The notes below the pieces were generated by a model. It was not told the origin of the DNA. It did no database searches and worked only from the letters and a program-made list of their open reading frames with translations. A DNA stretch of 64,000 nucleotides from Caballeronia glathei (GTDB taxonomy: Bacteria; Pseudomonadota; Gammaproteobacteria; Burkholderiales; Burkholderiaceae), in NCBI RefSeq assembly GCF_000698595.1, contig NZ_JFHC01000003.1, positions 220,041 to 284,040 on the forward strand, given 5' to 3'. The position numbers were made by a program, and so were the translations under genes. This document shows positions 46,318 to 55,064 of the stretch, piece after piece (the stretch's first letter is position 1; each line of letters starts with the position of its first letter).

Positions 46318-46686
46318 CCGAGAAAGAAAAGGACTATGTATGGCTAGCGCTAGCAGAATTTTTTTGTCGACAACGAGATCGACTATGACCGTCACGCCGC
46401 AAAGGTATCCGCATATCCGATACAAGCACTGAAGGAAATATTCTTTCGTGAGGTCGCCCCGGTATGCGGTCCCAATATGCTGACGCCGATGCCTCCTGTA
46501 TGGCTCTCCTTCGATGCTGAATGGGTTGTCAGCGAGATCGGAAACCTTCAGATGCACAGAGAATCCGCTTTATACAAGGTCGGTCACGAACTCAAGGTTC
46601 TGTACTATCGCGCCACTCTGAGGCACGTGTGGTCGAACGTTGAGCAAGCAATCAAGCGTCAGAGGCATCCAGGAAAGGAAGATTGA
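46302..46686 (+). pseudogene. Candidate immunity gene, frameshifted at a T7 run
   Basis: ATG 46302 lies inside the effector end (16-bp overlap) and reads MGNQIAEKEKDYVWLALAEFF, then hits TGA after 29 codons because of seven T at 46359-46365. Removing one T continues in the next frame as VDNEIDYDRHAAKVSAYPIQ and runs to the stop at 46686, giving a single acidic cytoplasmic protein of about 128 residues with PPVWLSFDAEWVVSEIGNL and LYYRATLRHVWSNVEQAIKR. Position directly behind the toxin-like gene suggests an immunity protein. I do not recognise the family. It may be broken, or switchable by slippage of the T run. Confidence 0.6.
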
Positions 46687-46689
46687 GCA

Positions 46690-47259
46690 ATGCGTAAGGT
46701 GGCAGTACGGCACGGAGATCCCACCACGACCCGCGGCTTCGTGTTGGCCTGTTCATCGACGATTTTCGATAACGGCCAACAGGTCGCCCTTAGCGGCGAC
46801 GAAGCGACATGCGGCGAATGCAAAGGCACATACAAGATTCTCGGAACGGGCGAGGGAATGACAGAGAAGAACAGGTCGGTCGTCGTAGACGGCGATCGCG
46901 TACTTTGTCCTTGCGGAAAGAATCACGTAATCGTGGGCGTGAACTCCGGAATCTTCCTCGAAGTCAATGTGGGCGCGAGACCTCCTTCAACGCTCGTGAG
47001 CGGACAAGCGGCCTCCTCGAGTGAGAAGGCGCACTGGATCAGCTTCACCTTGAGCGAACGCGGAAGCTGTGAAGGACTGTCGTGCGTCGCTCATTTCGCG
47101 GACGGTTCGAGCGAGCGCGGCGTTGTCGACAGCAGGAACCGCGTCCGCTTTGCAAGATCGAGAAACAGCGTATGTCGGCACGTCGAGTTCGTGTTGAACA
47201 AAGAAGTGACGTCCCGCGCCGCGGTATCTGATGCGCTTCTGGCCGCACTGCGTTATTAG
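46690..47259 (+). CDS. PAAR-domain protein with C-terminal extension (type VI secretion)
   Basis: 189 residues. AAGGAAG precedes ATG 46690, 3 bp after the upstream stop. Residues 1-85 are a PAAR domain (MRKVAVRHGDPTTTRGFVL, ALSGDEATCGEC, VVVDGDRVLCPCGKNHVIVG) with His/Cys residues for zinc. PAAR proteins form the sharp tip of the T6SS spike on VgrG and carry effectors. Residues from about 115 are an extension (WISFTLSERGSCEGLSCVAHF) matched by the remnant at 45252, which likely binds the cargo. No VgrG or core T6SS genes are in the window. Confidence 0.8.
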   Translation: MRKVAVRHGDPTTTRGFVLACSSTIFDNGQQVALSGDEATCGECKGTYKILGTGEGMTEKNRSVVVDGDRVLCPCGKNHVIVGVNSGIFLEVNVGARPPSTLVSGQAASSSEKAHWISFTLSERGSCEGLSCVAHFADGSSERGVVDSRNRVRFARSRNSVCRHVEFVLNKEVTSRAAVSDALLAALRY

Positions 47260-47424
47260 CACCGAGTTTCACGCGACCGCCGTGCGCGCCCTGCGTCACG
47301 AACGTATGCCCAAATCGTCTTGGCGTCGCCCGCCGGCGGATGGTGCCGCGAGCCCCGGCAACACACCGGACTCCGCCGCGCCTTCACGAATCGTCCGCCG
47401 AGGGTTCGCCGCGCTGCCCCGGGC

Positions 47425-48774
47425 TCAGCGCACGAGACAGGGCCGCTTGTTGTCGAACTTCCAGTTGGGGATCAGATACTGCATGGCGATGCCGTCGTCG
47501 CGTGCGCCGAGGCCGTGCTGTTGATAGAGCGCGTGCGCCTTCTCCAGTTCATCCATGTCGAGCTCGACACCGAGCCCCGCCTTTTGCGGCACCTTCACCT
47601 TGCCGCCCACGATCTGCAGCGGCTCGCGCGTGAGGCGCTGGCCGTCTTGCCAGATCCAGTGCGTATCGATGGCGGTGATCTTCCCGGGCGCAGCCGCGGC
47701 AACCTGCGTGAACATTGCAAGCGAGATGTCGAAGTGGTTGTTCGAGTGCGAACCCCACGTGAGGCCCCAGTCGTTGCACATCTGCGCGACGCGCACCGAA
47801 CCCTGCATCGTCCAGAAGTGCGGGTCCGCGAGCGGGATATCGACCGATTGCAGCTGTATGGCGTGACCCATCTGACGCCAGTCCGTGGCGATCATGTTGG
47901 TCGCGGTGGGCAGGCCCGTCGCTCGGCGGAATTCGGCCATGACCTCGCGGCCGGAGTAGCCGTTCTCCGCGCCGCACGGGTCTTCTGCGTAGGCGAGCAC
48001 GTCGTGCTGGTCGCGGCAGAGACGAATGGCCTCCGCAAGCGACCACGCGCCGTTCGGATCGAGCGTGATGCGTGCGTCGGGAAAGCGCTCGGCGAGCGCG
48101 GTAACCGCCTCGATTTCCGCATCGCCGGGCAGCACGCCGCCCTTCAGCTTGAAGTCGTTGAAGCCGTAGCGCGCCTGCGCGGCTTCCGCCAGGCGCACGA
48201 CTGCCTCCGGGGTCAGCGCCTGTTCGGTGCGCAGGCGCGACCAGTCGTCGGTGCCGTCCGCGCCGCTCGCATACGGCAGGTCGGTCTTGTTGCGGTCGCC
48301 GATGTAGAACAGATACCCGAGCATCTCGACTTCGTCGCGCTGCTGGCCTTCACCGAGCAGCGCCGCGACGGGCACGCCGAGGTGCTGGCCGAGCAGATCG
48401 AGCAGGGCGGCTTCGAGCGCGGTGACGGCGTGGATCGCCGTGCGCAGGTCGAAGGTCTGCAGGCCGCGCCCGCCTGCGTCGCGGTCGGCGAACTGCGTGC
48501 GCGCCTTGTTGAGAATCGCCTGCAGGTTGCCGATCGACTGGCCGACGACGAACGGGCGCGCGTCATCGATGGTCTTGCGGATGCTCTCGCCGCCCGGCAC
48601 TTCGCCCACGCCCGTGTTGCCCGCGCTGTCGCGCAGCAGCACGATGTTGCGCGTGAAGAAGGGGCCGTGCGCGCCGCTCAGGTTGAGCAGCATGCTGTCG
48701 CGGCCGGCGACCGGGATCACCCGCAGTTCGGTGACGGTGGGAGTGGCGTGAGACTGGCTCGTGTTGGTGGACAT
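47425..48774 (-). CDS. gudD: Glucarate dehydratase
   Basis: 449 residues of the enolase superfamily. GudD features: [62 protein letters not shown] with the catalytic Lys, [14 protein letters not shown] with metal ligands, [19 protein letters not shown], and [16 protein letters not shown] with the catalytic His. It dehydrates D-glucarate to 5-keto-4-deoxy-D-glucarate in the cytosol. No transporter or dehydrogenase for the pathway is next to it. The start has no strong ribosome-binding site. Confidence 0.94.
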   Translation of the reverse strand: MSTNTSQSHATPTVTELRVIPVAGRDSMLLNLSGAHGPFFTRNIVLLRDSAGNTGVGEVPGGESIRKTIDDARPFVVGQSIGNLQAILNKARTQFADRDAGGRGLQTFDLRTAIHAVTALEAALLDLLGQHLGVPVAALLGEGQQRDEVEMLGYLFYIGDRNKTDLPYASGADGTDDWSRLRTEQALTPEAVVRLAEAAQARYGFNDFKLKGGVLPGDAEIEAVTALAERFPDARITLDPNGAWSLAEAIRLCRDQHDVLAYAEDPCGAENGYSGREVMAEFRRATGLPTATNMIATDWRQMGHAIQLQSVDIPLADPHFWTMQGSVRVAQMCNDWGLTWGSHSNNHFDISLAMFTQVAAAAPGKITAIDTHWIWQDGQRLTREPLQIVGGKVKVPQKAGLGVELDMDELEKAHALYQQHGLGARDDGIAMQYLIPNWKFDNKRPCLVR

Positions 48775-49029
48775 GGCGGTCGTTTCGATGTGTGGATGGG
48801 TCGAGGGCGGGCGGTGTCGTGATCTTAAGTGTCGAGGTGATTCAGAGGGAAGGGCCGAAGAGGTCGAATGCGCGAACTGACGGAGCCGGTGTTCACGCTG
48901 TCGAGTCGTTCGAGGTGAACGCGATCAAAATGCGCGCGTCGCCTGGCGATACCGGCTCTCAAGGATGTCTCCTGTTGGTTCGGGCAGGACCGCGCAGGGC
49001 CAGTTGCCATTTCTCCAATGCGACGGATA

Positions 49030-49043
49030 TGTTGTACGATGAC
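49030..49043 (+). promoter_or_regulatory. TGTTGTACGATGAC element (possible GntR-type site)
   Basis: TGTTGTACGATGAC matches, at 12 of 14 bases, the inverted element at 49165-49178. The TTGTACGATGACA core resembles operators of FCD-type GntR regulators of sugar-acid genes. It lies about 255 bp upstream of gudD. Confidence 0.4.
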
Positions 49044-49164
49044 AGTCTACATAGGTGTTCGGCGCAGGCCAATGGAGTTTACCCCTAAATACGGCCGAGA
49101 GGCCCATCGCTTCAGCTCCTTATCGCACCATTGCCTATGTGGCTTGTGGAGGTGTCAATTATAA

Positions 49165-49178
49165 GACATCGTATAACA
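49165..49178 (-). promoter_or_regulatory. TGTTATACGATGTC element, opposite orientation
   Basis: Reading on the minus strand gives TGTTATACGATGTC, matching the element at 49030-49043 in mirror orientation, 121 bp apart. Two such sites could allow looping over the region upstream of gudD. Confidence 0.4.
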
Positions 49179-49539
49179 CGTCGGGCTCGCCGGCGTTGCG
49201 GTCTCCTGCTGCAACGCGCCGATCATGTGCGCCTGTCCGGCCGGAGCATTGGCGATCTTCCCGAGCACGGATCGCCCACGGCTTCCATTAACAGCCACGC
49301 GCAGCGGCCACCAGCACCGGACCCTTTCAGTCGCGCCGCCGGAAAAATACATAAAAAAAATGGTGCGGCCGGTCGCGCCTATCCCGCAGTAACGAAGGCT
49401 TTTCGAATCCCATCCGCGTCCGAAGTCCCCCGAGGCATTGATTATTTATTGTCTGACGATTGGTTATTTTTCTTCGATACTCGTTGCTCCGCCCTGCGAT
49501 TCAGGTTATCGAGGCGCCACCGTCAGGACCGCATCACCC

Positions 49540-51456
49540 ATGGTGAAGAAACGAATTCGTGCCGTATTGTTCTGTGTATTGATCGCGATGATTGCGCCGG
49601 GCTGTCAGGCGCAATACACCACCGACTGGCTGGCGAACACATACGGAACGCTTGCCGCTCACGTGGGCAACACCGCGCGCTCGATGTGGGTCGCGCCGGA
49701 AGGGGTCATCTACACGGCGTCCCTGTGGGACGAAAACGAGGGCGGAGTCGCGATATACCAGGACGGCAAGAGCATCGGCTCCATCGGAATCAACAGCGAG
49801 TTCCAGGGTGGTGCCATCACGGGCAATGCCACTTCGATCTTCGCGGCGCTGCAGTTCGGCACACCGGCCGGCACTGGGGCGGTGGGGCGATACGACCGCG
49901 TCACCGGCAAGCGCGATCTCGTCATCAACGTCAGCGTGTGGAATGCCGTCAGCCGCGGCGATGTCATCACCGGTCTCGCAACCTCGGGCTCGCTCCTCTA
50001 TGCAAGCGATACTTTCAGCAACCGCGTCCGGGTCTTCACCACCGACGGCGCCTGGCAGCGGGACATCAGCGTCGCGAGTCCCGGCGCGCTCGCCGTGGAT
50101 GGTACAGGCAATCTCTGGGTGGCCCGCAAGAGCGCGGGCGCAATCCTCGAATTCAGCCCGGCCGGCGCCCTGCTGAATACCATTCAGATGCCCGCGGCTT
50201 CGCGGCCGTCCGCGCTCTATTTCGACGCGTGGTCCGGGCAGCTCATGGTCGGCGACGAAGGCCCCGACATGAACATCAAGCTGTACAACATCTCGGGTAC
50301 GCCGGCGCAGACCGGCACGTTCGGCGTTCAGGGCGGCTATCTCGACACGACTACCGGTATCAAAGGCCAGGTCGGCGACAAGCGCTTCACGCGCGTTGCC
50401 GGCATCGGCAGGGATGCCGCCGGCAACCTGTATGTGCTCAACAATCCGTGGGGCGGCGGCTGGGACCTGGGCCGCAACGGCGCCACCGACCTTCACGCGT
50501 ACGACAGTGCCGGCAACCTGCGATGGAAACTCCAGTCCCTGAACTTCGAGGGCGTCGCCGCCCCGGACCCGGCCACGGACGGCGCGTACTTCTATGGCGG
50601 CACCAACATCTACACCGGCACCGCGGGAGGGACTTTCGTCGCGAACACCGTCGATCCGTTTACCTACCCGTCCGACCCGCGCCTCAACATGAACGACACC
50701 CAGCGCGACGAGCACTTCGGTCAGCTCGTCACGGTCGGCGGCAACCGGATTCTCGTGGCGTCGGGCCAGAACCCCGGCATCTTCTACTTCTACCACTTCA
50801 ACGCAGCGAATGGCTACATCGCCATACCGGACGCATCGATTCCGGGCCCCGTGTTCAATACGAACCTGCAGGTCACGGGCGGATTCTGCATCGACAGCAG
50901 GGGAGACGTGTGGGCCGGCCTGGACCGGACGAACCACATCTACCATTACCCGCTGACCGGGTTCGACGGCAACGGCAAACCGACATGGGGACCCGCGGTC
51001 ACGATCTCCACGCCGGAGAGCATCCGGCCATTGACGCGCATCATCTACCTTCCGGAAAGCGACACCATGATCCTCGCGCAGGGCATCGCGGGAAGCTGGG
51101 ACTGGACGGCGATACAAACGAGGATCGAGGTGTATCACGGCTGGAGCGCGGGCAACATCAGCAGGCCCGACCCGGTGATCAACATCACGAGCGCCAACCC
51201 CAAGTCGATGACGGCGGCCGGCAACTATCTCTTCCTCGGCTACGTGCACACCGTGCCCAACATCGACGTCTTCAATCTCACCACGGGCAACCTCGACACC
51301 ACGCTGATCAACTCGAGTCCCGGTACCGTGGACGTCGGCAACGACGTAGATTCGATGTACGGCCTGAGAGCGTTCCTCAGATCGACCGGCGAGTACGTGA
51401 TCACCAAAGACAACTACAACGGCTCCAGCATCGTGGTTTACCGATGGACGCCGTGA
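49540..51456 (+). CDS. Exported beta-propeller (NHL-like) protein, probable lipoprotein
   Basis: 638 residues from ATG 49540. The signal peptide MVKKRIRAVLFCVLIAMIAPGC ends in a Cys in a loose lipobox (APGC), so it may be lipid-anchored. The mature part is made of repeated blades of the form GDVITGLATSGSLLYASDTFSNRVRVFTTDG and GALAVDGTGNLWVARKSAGAILEFSPAG, and later GRDAAGNLYVLNNPWGGG, characteristic of NHL/SMP-30-like propellers. No catalytic motif is seen. Function unknown; binding or a periplasmic/surface enzyme is possible. It is alone on its strand. Confidence 0.8.
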   Translation: MVKKRIRAVLFCVLIAMIAPGCQAQYTTDWLANTYGTLAAHVGNTARSMWVAPEGVIYTASLWDENEGGVAIYQDGKSIGSIGINSEFQGGAITGNATSIFAALQFGTPAGTGAVGRYDRVTGKRDLVINVSVWNAVSRGDVITGLATSGSLLYASDTFSNRVRVFTTDGAWQRDISVASPGALAVDGTGNLWVARKSAGAILEFSPAGALLNTIQMPAASRPSALYFDAWSGQLMVGDEGPDMNIKLYNISGTPAQTGTFGVQGGYLDTTTGIKGQVGDKRFTRVAGIGRDAAGNLYVLNNPWGGGWDLGRNGATDLHAYDSAGNLRWKLQSLNFEGVAAPDPATDGAYFYGGTNIYTGTAGGTFVANTVDPFTYPSDPRLNMNDTQRDEHFGQLVTVGGNRILVASGQNPGIFYFYHFNAANGYIAIPDASIPGPVFNTNLQVTGGFCIDSRGDVWAGLDRTNHIYHYPLTGFDGNGKPTWGPAVTISTPESIRPLTRIIYLPESDTMILAQGIAGSWDWTAIQTRIEVYHGWSAGNISRPDPVINITSANPKSMTAAGNYLFLGYVHTVPNIDVFNLTTGNLDTTLINSSPGTVDVGNDVDSMYGLRAFLRSTGEYVITKDNYNGSSIVVYRWTP

Positions 51457-51849
51457 TCGGGCATTGCAGCGTGTCAGGCAGCCGATATCAACTTGCAAGC
51501 AAGCGCTCGTGCGCACATGCGAGCTTGACCCTTGGGAAAGCCTTTCGAACAGAACCGAACGACAAGGGACGCTGTCCTTTCGGAATGCTTCCAGCATGGC
51601 TCGCACGTCTGCGAGAGGCCTCTCCGCATCGACTTGACGGACGCTGCAACGGCACTTGGCGATGTGCGGATGCCTTGTCTCTGCAGCCATTCTGAAATTT
51701 GCCGATAATCCCGAACGCCGCCGAATTGGAAGACGTTCGACGGCTCGCGGACTTTCCGTTTACGTTTCCTGGCAGCGTGCGCAACACCGCGCCACGGCGC
51801 AGTCGTTATGCCTTGAAGCCGGGAGTTTTTCAAATAGATTACAAACGAC
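51457..51849. other. Intergenic region
   Basis: About 390 bp upstream of the DUF3311/transporter operon. Nothing beyond a presumed promoter is recognised. Open frames here overlap one another and have no ribosome-binding site. Confidence 0.4.
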
Positions 51850-52044
51850 ATGACAACCAACCACGCGCGGCGTCCCTGGTTCCGGGTCCTGCTGCTTCTT
51901 CCCTACATCGGGCTGCTCTGGCTGCCGTTCTACAACGACCTCAAGCCTGCACTTCTCGGGTTTCCGTTCTTCTACTGGTATCAACTGCTGTGGGTGCCGC
52001 TCACTTCGCTCCTGCTCTGCATTGCTTACAGGAGTTTCAAATGA
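51850..52044 (+). CDS. DUF3311 small membrane protein
   Basis: 64 residues with two membrane helices (VLLLLPYIGLLWLPFYND, YWYQLLWVPLTSLLLCIAYR) and the typical PFFYWYQLLWV core of DUF3311. These small proteins are encoded just before SSS-family monocarboxylate permeases and are probably an accessory subunit. The stop overlaps the transporter start (ATGA). Confidence 0.87.
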   Translation: MTTNHARRPWFRVLLLLPYIGLLWLPFYNDLKPALLGFPFFYWYQLLWVPLTSLLLCIAYRSFK

Positions 52045-53534
52045 ACGGCGCGCATTCGATCGACAGCACGGCGATGGCAGTCTTCATCGGATTCTTCGCG
52101 CTGGTCACGGTCCTCGGATTCGTCGCCGCACGATGGAAGCGTGGCGACCTGACGCAACTGCATGAATGGGGTCTCGGCGGACGGCAGTTCGGCACGGTGA
52201 TCTCGTGGTTCCTCGTTGGCGGCGATTTCTATACGGCCTATACGGTGATCGCGGTACCGGCGCTCGTCTATTCGGTCGGCGCGTACGGCTTCTTCGCGCT
52301 GCCTTATACGATCATCGTCTACCCGTTCGTATTCGCGGTGATGCCCAAGCTCTGGCAAATCGCGCATGCGAAGAATCACATCACCGCCGCGGACTACGTG
52401 CACGGCGAATATGGCGGCAAGCTCCTGCCCGCTGCCATCGCGCTGACGGGTATCGTCGCGACGATGCCGTATATCGCCTTGCAGCTCGTCGGGATGCAGG
52501 TCGTCATCAAGGGGCTCGGCGTGACGGGCGAGCTGCCGCTCGTCGCCGCATTCGTGATCCTCGCGCTGTACACCTATGCAAGCGGCCTGCGCGCGCCGGC
52601 CATGATCGCGTTCGTCAAGGACATCATGATCTACATCGTGGTGATCGCCGCGGTCTGGCTGATTCCCACGAAGCTCGGCGGCTATGCAACGGTATTCGAC
52701 GCGGCAGACAAGTTCTTCACTGCGAAGGGCGGGGCGACCGGCATCATCCTGAAGCCGTCGCAATTCACGGCCTACGCATCGCTCGCGCTCGGCTCCGCGC
52801 TGGCCGCGTTCATGTATCCGCACACGATGACGGCCGTGCTGTCCTCGTCGTCGGCCAAGACGGTCAGGAAGAACGCGATCTTCCTGCCCGCCTATACGCT
52901 GCTCCTCGGCCTGATCGCGTTGCTGGGCTACATGGCGATCGCGGCGGGCATCAGGGTTCAGTCCGCGTCCGATGTGGTGCCTGCGCTCTTCGGCAGGTTG
53001 TTCCCGTCGTGGTTCGTCGGGTTCGCGGCGGCTGCGATTGCGATCAGCGCGCTGGTGCCTGCGGCGATCATGTCGATTGGCGCGGCGAACCTGTTCACGC
53101 GCAATCTGTGGCGTCCTCTGGTCAATCCGAACATCACGCCGGCGGGCGAAGCGTCGACCGCGAAGTTCATTTCGCTGATCGTCAAGTTCGGCGCGCTGCT
53201 GTTCATCGTGTTCCTGCCGACCCAATACGCGATCGATCTGCAACTGCTCGGCGGCGTGTGGATACTGCAGGTCTTTCCGTCGATCGTCTTCACGCTCTAT
53301 ACCCGGCGGCTTTCGCGGCAGGGTCTCTTCTGCGGCTGGCTGGTCGGCATCGTGACCGGTACGGCACTTGCCGCCGCGGAGGGTCTGAAGCCCGTGGTCG
53401 CACTGCATCTGGGCGACGCGACGTATCCCGTCTATATCGGGCTGATCGCGCTTGCGGCGAATATCGTCGTTACCTTTGTGCTGTCGGCGTTCATGCCGGT
53501 GGGCAACAGGGCGATCGAGCCGACGCGCGGCTGA
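52041..53534 (+). CDS. Sodium:solute symporter family protein, MctP-like monocarboxylate permease
   Basis: 497 residues from ATG 52041, with AGGAG upstream and a 4-bp overlap with the DUF3311 gene. About 13 membrane helices. SSS landmarks include EWGLGGRQFGTVISWFLVGGDFYTAYTVI, TAADYVHGEYGGKLLP, ASGLRAPAMIAFVKDIMIYI and FMYPHTMTAVLSSSSAKTVRKN. The DUF3311 partner marks the MctP/ActP-like group that imports lactate, pyruvate or acetate. Exact substrate unknown. Confidence 0.9.
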   Translation: MNGAHSIDSTAMAVFIGFFALVTVLGFVAARWKRGDLTQLHEWGLGGRQFGTVISWFLVGGDFYTAYTVIAVPALVYSVGAYGFFALPYTIIVYPFVFAVMPKLWQIAHAKNHITAADYVHGEYGGKLLPAAIALTGIVATMPYIALQLVGMQVVIKGLGVTGELPLVAAFVILALYTYASGLRAPAMIAFVKDIMIYIVVIAAVWLIPTKLGGYATVFDAADKFFTAKGGATGIILKPSQFTAYASLALGSALAAFMYPHTMTAVLSSSSAKTVRKNAIFLPAYTLLLGLIALLGYMAIAAGIRVQSASDVVPALFGRLFPSWFVGFAAAAIAISALVPAAIMSIGAANLFTRNLWRPLVNPNITPAGEASTAKFISLIVKFGALLFIVFLPTQYAIDLQLLGGVWILQVFPSIVFTLYTRRLSRQGLFCGWLVGIVTGTALAAAEGLKPVVALHLGDATYPVYIGLIALAANIVVTFVLSAFMPVGNRAIEPTRG

Positions 53535-53551
53535 TCCTTGCGGTAATACGA

Positions 53552-53577
53552 GCCGCGACTCGCTCGCGAGTCGCGGC
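53552..53577. terminator. Hairpin between convergent genes
   Basis: Perfect 11-bp arms (GCCGCGACTCG / CGAGTCGCGGC) with a CTCG loop, 17 bp after the symporter stop and 36 bp before the stop of the convergent hydrolase gene. The following T stretch is short, so a stable mRNA end or Rho-assisted stop is more likely than a strong intrinsic terminator. Confidence 0.55.
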
Positions 53578-53613
53578 ATGCCTTTGCTTACCGCATGTCG
53601 CGGCGCTGACCGG

Positions 53614-54726
53614 TCACTCGATGTGCTTTTCGGCCGCGATCTTCGTCAGGAACGTACCGATCTCGCGGTTCTGGAAGTCGACTTCCGGCTGCGTCGTGCC
53701 CGCGGCCGAAAAGTGTCCCGACGGCCAGCGCGGTTCGATCGATTCGAACTGCGCGCCGTGCACGTAGCTCGCCACCTCGAGCGCTTCCGGCTCCGGATTG
53801 AGCAGGTCACCCACACCCGCGAGCACCAGCATGCGCGCGCGGATCGAGCGCAGCGCCTTGTAGTAGTCGCCGCCGAAGCCCGGGGTCGTGCCGAGATCGT
53901 GCGCGTCGTAGGCCCAGGTCTGATAGATCCAGTTGCGCGCGTCGAAATTCTTCCATGCGCTGTCCTCGGTCTTGCGCAGCCACGGCGCCGCGTCGTCGCT
54001 GTTCGTCACCGTGTTCTTCATGAGCTCGGGCGTGCGCGTGATCAGCGCCATCGTCCCGGCCCACATGCGCATTCCCTTCTCCGGTGGCTGCCGGTAGTTC
54101 CCGCCGTCCCACGCCGGGTCGCCCATGATTTCCTGGCGCGTGAGTTCGAGCACCGTCTTCGTCCACGGGGGCGTGCGGCCAAGCGGCACGATGGGAACGA
54201 GCGCGTCCATCATGCCCGGATGGCTCACACCCCATTGCAGGGTCTGCATGCCGCCCATCGACGCGCCCACCACCGCAAACAGGTGCTCGATGCCGAACTT
54301 GGCCGTGACGAGCCGATATTGCGATTCGACCATGTCGCGGATAACGAAGCGCGGAAACGCCATGCCCGGCTGCGCGGTGCTGTTCGACGGCGACGTGCTG
54401 AGACCGTTGCCGATCGCATCGGTCGTGATGATGAAGTAGCGGTTGGTATCGAGCGCCTTGCCCGGTCCGATCAAATAGTCGAGCCGGTGATGATTGCCGC
54501 CGATCGCAGTCACCATCAGGATCGCATTCGATTTCGCGGCGTTTAGCGTTCCGTAGGTTTCGTAGGAGAGGGAAAAGTCCTTGATCACCTGGCCGCTTTC
54601 GAGCGGCAGGTCGCCTTCGGGATAGGCACCGACGCGGCCGCCGGCCGGTTCCGGTACCTGCGCATACGCGGCAACGACGAAGCCCATTGCCGTGGCGACG
54701 GCAAGCAGCTTGCTGACAAAATGCAT
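53614..54726 (-). CDS. Exported alpha/beta hydrolase, MetX/homoserine-acetyltransferase-like
   Basis: 370 residues from ATG 54726 (an upstream TTG is possible). The signal peptide MHFVSKLLAVATAMGFVVAAYA is cut before QVPEP. The hydrolase core has SYETYGTLNAAKSNAILMV, the nucleophile elbow VVGASMGGMQTLQWG with the active Ser, GVGDLLNPEPEA with the Asp, and WPSGHFSAAG with the His. The fold and SYETYG, GMQ motifs are those of MetX-type acyltransferases, but MetX is cytoplasmic. A periplasmic hydrolase using the same fold is likelier. Confidence 0.85.
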   Translation of the reverse strand: MHFVSKLLAVATAMGFVVAAYAQVPEPAGGRVGAYPEGDLPLESGQVIKDFSLSYETYGTLNAAKSNAILMVTAIGGNHHRLDYLIGPGKALDTNRYFIITTDAIGNGLSTSPSNSTAQPGMAFPRFVIRDMVESQYRLVTAKFGIEHLFAVVGASMGGMQTLQWGVSHPGMMDALVPIVPLGRTPPWTKTVLELTRQEIMGDPAWDGGNYRQPPEKGMRMWAGTMALITRTPELMKNTVTNSDDAAPWLRKTEDSAWKNFDARNWIYQTWAYDAHDLGTTPGFGGDYYKALRSIRARMLVLAGVGDLLNPEPEALEVASYVHGAQFESIEPRWPSGHFSAAGTTQPEVDFQNREIGTFLTKIAAEKHIE

Positions 54727-55064
54727 TCGTGAATCTCCACTTACCAACGGTTGATTTGAGCAGGAGTCAGGCAGTCGAAAGCCGTGGCATCAACGCCTGG
54801 ACGATTGTCCCATCAACCGCATTTGCATGCCGGGTTCGATCCTTGGCCGTAGTAATCGCACACGATTGGCGAGCATTCATCCCGGGGTCGTCGCGGCCCG
54901 GATGAATGCGGGCTCGTCGAAACAGACTTCATGGACGACGTGACGGCGGCAAGAACGAATCGCTTCGGCTGGCTTCCCGTGCCTGAGCCTCGTGAGCACC
55001 GCTGCCAGTCCTGTGCGCACAAAGGGAAATCAAGCGTCGCGCGTTGCAGCTGTGCACCATCCGG
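54727..55064. other. Intergenic region
   Basis: About 340 bp between the hydrolase start and the 3' end of the emrB-type gene. Contains the hydrolase promoter region; nothing else recognised. Confidence 0.4.

Larger units (their letters stand above)
48775..49539. other. Long intergenic region with two opposed 14-bp elements
   Basis: About 765 bp between divergent gudD and the propeller lipoprotein gene. It contains the pair of TGTTRTACGATGWC elements given separately, and AT-rich stretches near 49345-49370 and 49440-49470 that could be promoters. No gene is supported. Confidence 0.45.

Noticed and set aside
54831..54845. T-loop-like sequence GGGTTCGATCC suggesting a tRNA
   Set aside because: The flanking 5-bp stem does not pair, and no acceptor, D or anticodon arms fit around it.
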